Positions 44,965-52,901 of a stretch of DNA of 64,000 bases are shown here, piece after piece (position 1 is the first letter of the stretch; each line of letters starts with the position of its first letter). A program made the position numbers and the translations under genes. Below the pieces are notes generated by a model that made no database searches, was not told where the DNA came from, and worked only from the letters and a program-made list of their open reading frames with translations. This DNA comes from Pseudomonadota bacterium (lineage in GTDB: Bacteria > Pseudomonadota > Gammaproteobacteria > Burkholderiales > Rhodocyclaceae). Where the stretch lies: contig JAFEDK010000005.1 in the NCBI GenBank assembly GCA_018241665.1, positions 1 through 64,000 of the forward strand. The letters are read 5' to 3'.

Positions 44965-45353
44965 CAACGGGGTCCGATCAAGGGATAACGGAAGGGCTTG
45001 CCGGCCAGCGCCTTGGCGAGGCCGATGGCGCCGCAGAAGATCAGCGTGGAATGGCAGGTCGTGAAGTACAGGATCACGATCACCCACGTATATGGCGAAC
45101 CGTAGCCGCCGGTGAAGATGATCGCCGCGTTGGCGACCACCAGCAGCACACCGGCCCACAGGCTGACGGCGACGGTCTGGCGCAGGTGCCCGCGGGCCAG
45201 CTCGGGCGCCCGCCGGCGTTCGCGCAACCACAGCACCAGCAGCGCGATGAAGGCGATGCCCGGCACGATCATCAGATTGGCCAGGTACAGGGCCTCCGCC
45301 GCGACGGCGATCTCGCGGCCGGGAATGTTGAAATCGAGCTCGGAACTGACCAT
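44964..45353 (-). CDS. Small integral membrane protein in polyferredoxin operon
   Basis: It encodes 129 residues with three to four helices (LYLANLMIVPGIAFIALLVL, VAVSLWAGVLLVVANAAIIF, WVIVILYFTTCHSTLIFCGA) and a conserved-looking HST near two cysteines. I do not recognise a named family. Stop and next start share one base (TGATG), so it is translationally coupled to the polyferredoxin and likely part of the same membrane complex. Confidence 0.68.
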   Translation of the reverse strand: MVSSELDFNIPGREIAVAAEALYLANLMIVPGIAFIALLVLWLRERRRAPELARGHLRQTVAVSLWAGVLLVVANAAIIFTGGYGSPYTWVIVILYFTTCHSTLIFCGAIGLAKALAGKPFRYPLIGPR

Positions 45354-45422
45354 GGCACCTCCAGCTTACCCATCCCCTCCCGCGGCGTACTTGACGCGGC
45401 GCAAGTGCGCCGTGGTGCCGCC

Positions 45423-45932
45423 TCAGATTACTTCGAGCAGCAGGCGGCGCAATTGTTCGGCCTCCCGCCGGCCGTCGCGGGAGCTGACGATGGCGTGGTA
45501 CCACTCGTCGAACAGCTCACGCAGCGCCGCCGGGTTGGCGGCATCCTCGATGCGGTCCTGCAGGGAACTGGTGCCCACCGCACCGATGAAGGTATTGAGG
45601 GTGTTGACCATGAAGTTGCGGGCCTTGCGCAGGCGCTGCGGATCATCCCCCGGCGGATGCAGACGGAAGGCGGTCAGGGCCGGCTGGGGCGGCGGCGGGA
45701 CGCGGCGCACTCCGTCCTGCCCGGTCGCCTCCACCATGCCGATGTAGCCCTCTTCCTCGAGCATGCCGAGGGTATGCTCCAGGTCATCCGACTGCAGCAG
45801 GCCACGCAGATCCTCCACCGTACGCTTGCCATCGACGAAGATCAGCACGCGGCGCACCCGCGGACTGAAGCCGGCAGCCCGACGCTCGATCTCCTCATAC
45901 CCCTTCAGGGTCTTCGCAAAAATGACGCTCAT
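45423..45932 (-). CDS. Unknown cytosolic protein, winged-helix-like N-terminus
   Basis: It encodes 169 residues. KTLKGYEEIERRAAGFSPRV, VLIFVDGKRTVEDLRGLL and HTLGMLEEEGYI resemble small regulatory proteins seen in Rhodocyclales and Burkholderiales, in which a helical N-terminal domain acts as a winged helix. The Pro-rich hinge PPPPQPAL separates a helical C-terminal domain. The start at 45932 was chosen for the GGAGGAGC site 8 bases upstream. It is 69 bases upstream of the membrane operon on the same strand and possibly co-transcribed. Confidence 0.62.
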   Translation of the reverse strand: MSVIFAKTLKGYEEIERRAAGFSPRVRRVLIFVDGKRTVEDLRGLLQSDDLEHTLGMLEEEGYIGMVEATGQDGVRRVPPPPQPALTAFRLHPPGDDPQRLRKARNFMVNTLNTFIGAVGTSSLQDRIEDAANPAALRELFDEWYHAIVSSRDGRREAEQLRRLLLEVI

Positions 45933-46074
45933 CCCTAGCTCCTCCACACAGCCCGCGTGACCCGGGCCTTCATGTTCCGTCGGCGCCGCATTGTAACGAC
46001 ATTGGAATGCAGCGGGCAGCCGGAACGTTCATAGGGGATGAGCATCGCCGCCCGGCGGGAAGGCGACGCCGGCG

Positions 46075-47160
46075 CTAGGCCCCCGCCACGACCTGGACCG
46101 CCAGCCGGCGGGCCTGCTCCAGCAAGCCCGTGCCGTTTTCGAGGCCGTCGATGAAGCGCCGGGGGATGCCCGACAGCCCGCTCTGGGCGCCAGCCAGCGC
46201 CCCGGTGAGGATCGCCCGGGCCTGGTTCTGGCCACCGCCATTCACCGCGTGCAGCACCGCGGATTCGAAATCGTCGGGGAAGCGGGCCGCCAGGTAGTAG
46301 GCAGCCGGAAACTGGTGATACACCGCGCAGGGCAGGCCATAGACCAGCGACACCTTCCAGGCCGGCTCGATGCGGATGGACGGATCACGCGCCGCCCGGG
46401 CGGTGTCGGACGGCCCCAGCAGCGCGTCCGGCGACGGGAAGCGCCCGGCCACCGGCGCCTCTTCCGCATCCGGATGGGGCGCCTGCAGGGCGCCACGGGT
46501 TACCGAGTGGAAGGGCAACTCACCCGTTTTCACCCGAGCCATCAGGCGGCCCGACAGTTGCTCGTCGAGCGGATACCCTTCGACGAGCATGCCCAGTACC
46601 GCGCAGAAAGCCACGGTCATCGCCACCACGGTGCCGTCGGTCTGGGTCAGCACCGTATTGCGGGTCACCGCCGACGCCAGTTCAGCCGGCCGCAGCGCAT
46701 AGCGCACGGCGATCGCCAGCGTCCGCTCGGCCGCCTCGGTGGTATCCGCATTGCCGCCGCACAGCCCCCACGCCTGGCCCTCGCCGACCCGCCGGCGCCA
46801 GGCTTCGCGGATCGACTGGCTGGTGTAGCCCCCGGGGCCGTGCATCGGCGTACCGTCGATCAGCGGAAAGATGTCCTCGTCCATGCGCCGGCAGAAATCG
46901 GCCTCGTCGTACCCACCCTGCGCCACCAGCGAATCCAGCGTCAGCGCCAGCAACACCCCGGCCTGGGATGACTGGCCAGCCTGCATCCCGGCGTGGTAAC
47001 GGCCGGGACGGGGCGTGGTGTAGTCGTCGATCCAGTCGCCGTAGTCGGCGCGCAGCGCATCCAGGTTGTAGTACCAGTGGGGGCCAAGGGCCAGCGCATC
47101 GCCGATGAAGGCGCCCATCAGGGCACCGACGGCTCGATCCTGCAGGGATTGGGCGGACAT
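46075..47160 (-). CDS. ADP-ribosylglycohydrolase-family protein
   Basis: It encodes 361 residues. The N-terminal strings ALMGAFIGDALALGPHW and the later GGNADTTEAAERTLAIAVRY, TDGTVVAMTVAF and VNGGGQNQARAILTGALAGA follow the DraG/ARH fold with its paired metal-binding Asp/Thr sites. However, the usual DDT-type central motif is here NADTTE, and the C-terminal GGD(TN)D reads GGGQNQ, so metal binding may be altered and substrate differs from DraG. It probably cleaves ADP-ribose from a protein or small molecule. It is divergent from the Lon-like protease gene with 129 bp between. Confidence 0.8.
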   Translation of the reverse strand: MSAQSLQDRAVGALMGAFIGDALALGPHWYYNLDALRADYGDWIDDYTTPRPGRYHAGMQAGQSSQAGVLLALTLDSLVAQGGYDEADFCRRMDEDIFPLIDGTPMHGPGGYTSQSIREAWRRRVGEGQAWGLCGGNADTTEAAERTLAIAVRYALRPAELASAVTRNTVLTQTDGTVVAMTVAFCAVLGMLVEGYPLDEQLSGRLMARVKTGELPFHSVTRGALQAPHPDAEEAPVAGRFPSPDALLGPSDTARAARDPSIRIEPAWKVSLVYGLPCAVYHQFPAAYYLAARFPDDFESAVLHAVNGGGQNQARAILTGALAGAQSGLSGIPRRFIDGLENGTGLLEQARRLAVQVVAGA

Positions 47161-47289
47161 GCGAACCTCCGGAAGGCTTGACGTGGATCAGTCGGGCGCC
47201 GGGAAGGACGAGCCGCGTGCAGTTCAACCGTGGCCGGCGCGCAATGGAGTGATTATGCTAGCGGCAGCGCATGACACAAGGCCTGCCCG

Positions 47290-49710
47290 ATGACTTCGCT
47301 GCCTCCCCTGCCGCCGGATGCCCTCTACACCCGTTGCGATCCGGCCGACCTGCCCTTCGAAACCAGCGCCGAGCTGCCCGACCTGGACGCCGCGCAGATC
47401 CACGGCCGGGCCATCGAAGCGCTCCAGCTCGGGCTGGACATCCGTCACGACGGCTATAACCTGTTCCTGCTCGGCGAGACCGGCAGCGGGCGCCACGCGA
47501 TCATCCGCCAGTTGCTGGAAGCCGAGAGCCACGGCGGCGACGCGCCGGCCGACTGGTGCTACGTCTTCAACTTCCGCGACGACGACCGGCCCCGCCTGCT
47601 GCGCCTGCCCTGCGGACGCGGCGCCCGGCTGCGGGACGACATGCAGCACTTCGTCGAGGAGCTGATCCCGGCCATCACTGCGGCCTTCCAGAGCGACGAC
47701 TACCGCAGCCGCCTGGAAGCCATGCAGGAGGAAGAAAAGCTGCGCGAGGAAACCGCGCTGCAAACCCTCGGCCGCGATGCCGGCGAACTGGGCGTGGCCC
47801 TGCTGCGCACGCCCCACGGCTTTGCCTTCGTACCGATGAAGAATGCCGAGGCCACGCTGACGCCGGAAGAATTCGCCGAGCTGCCGGAGACCCGCCAGCA
47901 CGAACTGGAAGAGCACATCAAGGTCCTGCGCGAGCGCCTGCACAAGCTGATGAACGAGTTCCCGCGCTGGCGCCGGGAACTGCAGAACCGCATCAAGCAG
48001 GCCGGCAGCGAAGCCCTGCAACTCACCGTGACCCACCTGATCGACGACCTCAAGCCGGACTATGCCGACCTGCCGGAGATCATGGCCCACTTCGACGACC
48101 TCCTGCACGACATCACCGAGGGCGCCGAATCCCTGCGCGAATCCACCCGCAGCGACGAAGAGAGCGAAACCACCACCTACTCCGGCATGATCACCGTGCA
48201 GCGCTACCTGGTGAACCTGCTGGTGGAAAACCCCTCCGGCGGCCGGCGACCGGTGGTGTATGAGGACCATCCGACCCTGCAGAACCTGGTCGGGCGCATC
48301 GAGCACATGGTCCACATGGGCACGCTGATGAGCAATTTCACGCTGATCCGCGCCGGCGCGCTGCAACGGGCCAATGGCGGCTTCCTGGTCCTGGACGCGC
48401 TGCGGGTACTCGGCCAGCCCTACGCCTGGGAGGGCCTCAAGCGCTGCCTGAAGGCCGGCACGGTACGCATCGAATCCCTGTCCGACCTGATCGGCCTCGG
48501 CAGCACGGTTCAGCTCGAGCCGGAGCCGATGCCACTGGACCTGAAAGTGGTACTGGTCGGCGAGCGGCTGGTGTATTACCTGCTGTCCCAGTACGACCCG
48601 GAGTTTCCGGCCCTGTTCAAGATCAACGCGGACATGGAAAGCGAGATCGTCCGCACGCCGGAGAACACCGCGACCTACGCCCGCCTGGTCGCCACCCTGG
48701 CCCGCCACGGCCAGCTGCGTCCCCTGTCGGGCCCGGCCGTGGCACGGGTCATCGAACACGCGGCACGGCTGGCTGGCGATGCCGAACGCCTCAGCACCCA
48801 TACCCAGCCGATCGACGACCTGTTGCGCCAGGCCGACCACTTCGCCGCCCGCGCCGACGCTGACACCATCGGCCGGGAGCACGTGGAGACGGCGCTCGCC
48901 GCCCAGCGCCGGCGCAACGAACGCCTGCGCCTGCGCTACCGGGACGAGATGCTGCGCAACCAGTTGCTGATCGCCAGTGCTGGCGAGCACGTCGGCCAGG
49001 TCAATGGGCTGGCGGTGATCCCGCTGGGGGAAAGCACGTTTGCGCACCCCGCCCGCATCACCGCCACGGTGCGGGTCGGTGACGGCGACGTGATCGACAT
49101 CGAGCGGGAAGTGAAGCTCGGCGGCCCCATCCACTCCAAGGGCGTGCTGATCCTGTCGTCCTTCGTCGGCGCCCGCTTCGGCCTCGATACGCCACTCTCC
49201 CTCAAGGCCAGCCTGGTGTTCGAACAGTCCTACGGCGGCGTCGAGGGTGACAGCGCCTCGCTGGCCGAGCTTTGCGCGCTGCTGTCGGCGGTGGCGAAGC
49301 TGCCACTGAAGCAGTCGCTGGCCCTCAGCGGATCGGTAAACCAGTTCGGCATCGTGCAGCCGGTCGGCGGCATCAACGAGAAGATCGAAGGCTTCTTCGA
49401 GCTGTGCGCGGCCCGCGGCCTGACCGGCGAACAAGGGGTGCTGATCCCCAGCGCCAACGTATGCCACCTGATGCTCGCCAGCGAGGTGGTGGAGGCGGTG
49501 CGGGCCAGGCGTTTCCACGTCTGGGCCGTCAACAGCGTGGACGACGCGCTGGCCCTGCTCACCGGCCTGCCAGCCGGCCAGCCCGACGGCGACGGAAAAT
49601 GGCCGGACGGAACGGTCAACGCCCGCATTGCCGCCGGGCTGCGGGAGCTGGCCCGCCTGCGCCAGACCTTCGCCCACCCGCCGAAGGACAGCAAGAATCA
49701 CGATGCGTAA
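47290..49710 (+). CDS. Lon-like ATP-dependent protease (LonB/AsrA-type, AAA_32)
   Basis: It encodes 806 residues. The N-terminal ATP-binding part has the Walker A-like FLLGETGSGRHAI (about 59-71) and a long helical insertion typical of AAA_32 Lon-like proteins. The C-terminal Lon protease domain has catalytic Ser655 (VEGDSASLAEL) and Lys698 (VGGINEKIEGFF). Pseudomonas AsrA, from the same group, modulates the heat-shock response. It is soluble and longer than the archaeal LonB core. It is followed by a strong hairpin that separates it from the convergent phasin gene. Confidence 0.88.
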   Translation: MTSLPPLPPDALYTRCDPADLPFETSAELPDLDAAQIHGRAIEALQLGLDIRHDGYNLFLLGETGSGRHAIIRQLLEAESHGGDAPADWCYVFNFRDDDRPRLLRLPCGRGARLRDDMQHFVEELIPAITAAFQSDDYRSRLEAMQEEEKLREETALQTLGRDAGELGVALLRTPHGFAFVPMKNAEATLTPEEFAELPETRQHELEEHIKVLRERLHKLMNEFPRWRRELQNRIKQAGSEALQLTVTHLIDDLKPDYADLPEIMAHFDDLLHDITEGAESLRESTRSDEESETTTYSGMITVQRYLVNLLVENPSGGRRPVVYEDHPTLQNLVGRIEHMVHMGTLMSNFTLIRAGALQRANGGFLVLDALRVLGQPYAWEGLKRCLKAGTVRIESLSDLIGLGSTVQLEPEPMPLDLKVVLVGERLVYYLLSQYDPEFPALFKINADMESEIVRTPENTATYARLVATLARHGQLRPLSGPAVARVIEHAARLAGDAERLSTHTQPIDDLLRQADHFAARADADTIGREHVETALAAQRRRNERLRLRYRDEMLRNQLLIASAGEHVGQVNGLAVIPLGESTFAHPARITATVRVGDGDVIDIEREVKLGGPIHSKGVLILSSFVGARFGLDTPLSLKASLVFEQSYGGVEGDSASLAELCALLSAVAKLPLKQSLALSGSVNQFGIVQPVGGINEKIEGFFELCAARGLTGEQGVLIPSANVCHLMLASEVVEAVRARRFHVWAVNSVDDALALLTGLPAGQPDGDGKWPDGTVNARIAAGLRELARLRQTFAHPPKDSKNHDA

Positions 49711-49712
49711 AC

Positions 49713-49742
49713 GGCACAAAGGCCCCGCAGGGCCTTTGTGCC
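49713..49742. terminator. Bidirectional hairpin terminator between protease and phasin genes
   Basis: A perfect 13-bp stem GGCACAAAGGCCC/GGGCCTTTGTGCC with loop CGCA, 2 bases after the protease stop and 34 bases beyond the phasin stop. Confidence 0.8.
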
Positions 49743-49776
49743 GGACAGCATGAACGCGCGGCCGAAGCCGCCGCGA

Positions 49777-50355
49777 TCAGGCGACCTTCAGAGCAGAGGC
49801 AGCAGCCTTGGTGCCCTTGTCGACGCTCTCGACGGCAACCAGGGTGGCCTTCTCGACGCTGGCCTGAGCGGCAGCGGCAACTTGCTTGGCAGCCTTGGCG
49901 GCACCTTCGTAAGCGCTGCTGGCGTTGGCCAGAGCGGTCTTGACGGCCTTGATGGCGGGCTCGGAGCCGGCCGGCGCGTTCTTGAAGATGCCTTCCAGGG
50001 CGGTGTCGATGTTCTTGGACAGAACAGCGGCCTCGGCCTCGACCAGCTTGGTCAGCTCTTCCTGGGCGTCGCCGCCGATGTCGGACAGGCTGCGGCCGTA
50101 GGCCACGGACTTCTCGACGGCCGGGGTGATGGCGCCCAGTTGCAGAGCGGCCAGGGCCTTCGGGTCCTTGGCAGCGAGCACGGCCTTGGAGAAGGCCAGG
50201 CCGTCATCGAAAGCACCGCGGGCGGTGGCCAGGTTCAGGCTGGCAACGCGCTCAACAGCGGCAAACAGGGTGGTGGCGAAGCTGGTGGCGGTCTTCAGAC
50301 CAGCTTCGATGTTGGCCTTGGAAGTGGCTACGAACTGTTCGGGGCTGACGGACAT
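49777..50355 (-). CDS. phaP: Phasin (polyhydroxyalkanoate granule-associated protein)
   Basis: It encodes 192 residues. A Phasin_2-type amphipathic helical protein: SPEQFVATSKANIEAGLKTA at the start, then LQLGAITPAVEKSVAYGRSL, and an Ala/Lys-rich C-terminal helix (AAKAAKQVAAAAQASVEKAT). Phasins coat PHB granules, control their size and number, and are repressed by PhaR until granules form. The start at 50355 has GAGGAGAACACC upstream. Two inverted TTTGTGC/GCAACA elements and a leader palindrome lie upstream. It implies PHB storage in this organism. Confidence 0.9.
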   Translation of the reverse strand: MSVSPEQFVATSKANIEAGLKTATSFATTLFAAVERVASLNLATARGAFDDGLAFSKAVLAAKDPKALAALQLGAITPAVEKSVAYGRSLSDIGGDAQEELTKLVEAEAAVLSKNIDTALEGIFKNAPAGSEPAIKAVKTALANASSAYEGAAKAAKQVAAAAQASVEKATLVAVESVDKGTKAAASALKVA

Positions 50356-50383
50356 GGTGTTCTCCTCGATTTGGGTTGCAGTC

Positions 50384-50400
50384 ACCGAAATGGTTTCGGT
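50384..50400. promoter_or_regulatory. 17-bp palindrome in phasin leader
   Basis: ACCGAAA-TGG-TTTCGGT, 29 bases before the phasin start codon. It could be an RNA hairpin that stabilises the transcript or an operator. Confidence 0.4.
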
Positions 50401-50409
50401 ATGGCGCTA

Positions 50410-50425
50410 TGTTGCATCGCACAAA
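50410..50425 (-). promoter_or_regulatory. Possible PhaR-type operator, distal to start copy 1
   Basis: On the minus strand TTTGTGCGATGCAACA, near-identical to the plus-strand element at 50444-50459 and arranged as its inverted copy. TGC-rich dyads of this kind are known targets of PHA regulators such as PhaR. Confidence 0.5.
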
Positions 50426-50443
50426 GCAGGAATGCAAGTGGTT

Positions 50444-50459
50444 TTTGTGCAACGCAACA
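50444..50459 (+). promoter_or_regulatory. Possible PhaR-type operator, copy 2
   Basis: TTTGTGCAACGCAACA, differing from the inverted copy at 50410-50425 at two central bases. The two centres are 34 bp apart, placing both copies around the expected phasin promoter. Confidence 0.5.
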
Positions 50460-50504
50460 AAAAATTCTTCTACGCATCCGGACTGCCCCGGAAAACTGCC
50501 CATG

Positions 50505-51083
50505 TCATCCAGTCGTGGAAACCTCGAATGCCTCGCCGGTGGCGAAGAACTGCCCGCCGGCAACGTAATGGATGGAGCGCCGCTCGTCGGCCGAGAAATG
50601 CCAGCGTCCATCGGAAAACTCGGCCGGATCCGCCCAGGCAGCGAGCACCTCGCCAAGGAACAGGTCGTAGGTGTGCTGGACCCGCGGCTCGTCGATGACC
50701 CGGCACTCGAGCCAGGCAATGCAGCCCACTGGCAGAGGGGCCGCCACCCGGCTGGCCGGGAAGGTTTCGAAGTCGAGAGTGGCGAACTTGTCACCATCGC
50801 GGCCACTCGACGTTCCCGCCGCCAGCGTCTGCTCGGCGATGGCGCGGCAGGGCACCGCCAGCACGAACTCGCCGGACGCGTCGACCAGCTCGCGGGTCAG
50901 CGTCGCCCGGTCGAGCACCACCGCAACCTTCGGCGGATCGAAGTCGAGGGGCATGCTCCAGGCCGCCGCCATGAGGTTGCGGCGATCGCCATGGGCCGAG
51001 GAGACGAGCACCGTGGGGCCATGATTGAGCAGCCGGTAGGCGTCGGAGAGGGGAACGGGCTGGGGCGTAGACAGGGAGTTCAT
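50505..51083 (-). CDS. Flavin reductase-like (FMN-binding split barrel) protein
   Basis: It encodes 192 residues. PTVLVSSAHGDRRNLMAAAW, PPKVAVVLDRATLTRELVDA and FVLAVPCRAIAEQTLAAGTS follow the flavin reductase domain, in which FMN is bound at the dimer interface. RVQHTYDLFLGEVLAAWAD closes the fold. Members supply reduced flavin to monooxygenases or act as independent reductases; no monooxygenase is adjacent. The start at 51083 (MNSLSTPQPVPL) follows GGAAGGC-type sequence weakly; the upstream extension has no family support. Confidence 0.82.
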   Translation of the reverse strand: MNSLSTPQPVPLSDAYRLLNHGPTVLVSSAHGDRRNLMAAAWSMPLDFDPPKVAVVLDRATLTRELVDASGEFVLAVPCRAIAEQTLAAGTSSGRDGDKFATLDFETFPASRVAAPLPVGCIAWLECRVIDEPRVQHTYDLFLGEVLAAWADPAEFSDGRWHFSADERRSIHYVAGGQFFATGEAFEVSTTG

Positions 51084-51190
51084 GATGCGGGAAGGCGACA
51101 CACTGGCATGCCTCAAGTTTAGCGCCCGACGCACTGCGTGGCCGTGACCAAATCCAGCCCTGGCGCCAGATTGCGGGCCACAGGCTCCCT

Positions 51191-51607
51191 TCAGCGCAGC
51201 AGGACGGTCACGCTGCCCTTCGCCTCCGCCCTGATGTCCGCCTCGTCCACATAGCCGAGCGCACCGGGCGTCGTGCTGACCAGCCGGATCATCTCCGCGA
51301 CGGTCGGCACCTGGGACGGCGGCCCGCCCTTGCCCACGTAGCGGCGCACGGTCCAGTAGGCCGAATAGCGTTCCTCATCCCGGTCGAGCCAACGGGCCAG
51401 GAAGCGCCCCCGCAGGGGGTGCCCCGCCACCAGGTCGAAGGGCATCACGCGCACGCCCCCCAGTTCGACCACCCTGCCGGTATAGATGCGCTCGATCGCC
51501 ACGTTGTCCAGGCGGGGAACCGACGGATGCGCGATCACCACCACCTCGCCGGCGAAGGCATGGCCCGCCCACAGCAACAGGCTCAGTCCGACGCGACGGA
51601 TTCCCAT
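51191..51607 (-). CDS. Small phosphate-binding-like periplasmic protein
   Basis: It encodes 138 residues. The signal peptide ends at GHAFA (about 19), followed by EVVVIAHPSVPRLDNVAIERIYTG and later TPGALGYVDEAD. These are the first and last strands of a PstS/PBP-like domain, but at less than half of normal PstS length, so only one lobe's worth is encoded. Ligand unknown; phosphate binding is only suggested by similarity. It is the third gene of an operon with a hybrid sensor kinase and an outer-membrane barrel protein, 7 bases behind the latter. Confidence 0.75.
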   Translation of the reverse strand: MGIRRVGLSLLLWAGHAFAGEVVVIAHPSVPRLDNVAIERIYTGRVVELGGVRVMPFDLVAGHPLRGRFLARWLDRDEERYSAYWTVRRYVGKGGPPSQVPTVAEMIRLVSTTPGALGYVDEADIRAEAKGSVTVLLR

Positions 51608-51614
51608 GGGGCGC

Positions 51615-52901
51615 TCAGAAAGTGAAGTCGTAGGACAGGGACAGCACATCCACCGCCCGATGCCCGCTGTTCTCGCCACTCGGCGCATCGAGGAAACCCG
51701 AGGTGCTGCCGGTATGGCTGTGCAGCCATTCGACCTTCAGCTTCTGCTGGGGGGTCAGCAGGTAGGCGCTCCCCACCGCGATGGAGCGCTGGTCGAAGAC
51801 GTCGAGGGAATCGACGCCGACCCGCTGGCTGGGATTGATGATGTCCGCGCCGGGAGTGGACGCGGGCAGCAGGTTTCCGTTCACGTCGGCATACAGCCGG
51901 CGCGCCGACGACGACGACAGGATTCGGGCCGCGTACACGTAGGGAGTCCATGCCCCGATGCGCTTTTGCAGCGCCACGTAGGCCGCCCATGAATCGGTGC
52001 CAAGGGTGGCCCGCGTGACCCGCCGGCGCACCGCCTCTCCGGTTACGGTGAACTCGTGGGGCAGGACGAATTCGGCGCTGGCCGTAAAGGTGTAGTTCAG
52101 CACCCGGTCGACGGTCGGTACACCGGGCCCCGGCAGGGCATCGGTAACCTGGTAGTAACCACCGCCCCCGGCAACAGGCACGAAGGGATAGGTGACCGGA
52201 ATCGGTGCATCGACCCGCTTAACGTCCCCCCGGTGCACGCTCAGGCGCAGCCGGTGATCGCCTTCCCTCACCGTCAGCAGCGCGCCGGTGAGCCACATCT
52301 CGATGTGCTCAAACCAGGCACCCCGCGGCCGCGAACGGGGGGCCGCGTCGCGCCGGAAGAAACGCCAGTAGGAATCGGCAGACCCCAGGTAGCCCTCCAG
52401 GCTGAGCTCGCGCCTCTCGTCCAGCCAGCTCCGCGCTACCGCCACCCCAGTCACCTCGGCGGTGGGTGCCAGGGAATAGACTTCGATCGGCAGGCGGGCG
52501 AAATTGAAGGTGGTCCCCACGTCCATGGTTTCCGAATAGCGCAGCAGCGGCAGGCGCAGCTTGCCGGCCCGCAGCAGCCAGTCGTTGTCCGGCCGCCAGG
52601 ACAGGAAGGCCCAGGGCAGGGTCAGATCCCATTGCCGGTCGCTGTCGGCGGCCGGCGCCAGGGCCGCCTGCACGGTGGCGCTCCACGCCGGGGTCAGGCG
52701 CACGTCGAGCTGCATACCGAGACGCGAGTCCCGCTGGAAGGTGCCTCCGCTGTCGATGAAACGCTGGTAGCGGTAGGAACGGTTGGACTGGGCATACGCC
52801 ACGGTGCCGAAGCCGGCCAGGCTGACCTCTTCGTCGGCGGCAGCCGGCAGGGACGCGGCGAGGATGACGCCGCCGGCGCAGAGGGCGATCAGGCGCTTCA
52901 C
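51615..52901 (-). CDS. Outer-membrane beta-barrel protein (porin-like)
   Basis: It encodes 428 residues. The signal peptide ends at ASLPAAA (about 22), followed by LAGFGTVAYAQSNRSY and repeated amphipathic strands such as VEWLHSHTG, ending SLSYDFTF with the C-terminal Phe required for BAM-dependent assembly. Gly/Tyr/Trp-rich strands suggest 12-16 strands. It may be a specific channel for the ligand handled by the small binding protein encoded next. It starts inside the kinase stop (4-base ATGA overlap), so the three genes are coupled. Confidence 0.82.
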   Translation of the reverse strand: MKRLIALCAGGVILAASLPAAADEEVSLAGFGTVAYAQSNRSYRYQRFIDSGGTFQRDSRLGMQLDVRLTPAWSATVQAALAPAADSDRQWDLTLPWAFLSWRPDNDWLLRAGKLRLPLLRYSETMDVGTTFNFARLPIEVYSLAPTAEVTGVAVARSWLDERRELSLEGYLGSADSYWRFFRRDAAPRSRPRGAWFEHIEMWLTGALLTVREGDHRLRLSVHRGDVKRVDAPIPVTYPFVPVAGGGGYYQVTDALPGPGVPTVDRVLNYTFTASAEFVLPHEFTVTGEAVRRRVTRATLGTDSWAAYVALQKRIGAWTPYVYAARILSSSSARRLYADVNGNLLPASTPGADIINPSQRVGVDSLDVFDQRSIAVGSAYLLTPQQKLKVEWLHSHTGSTSGFLDAPSGENSGHRAVDVLSLSYDFTF

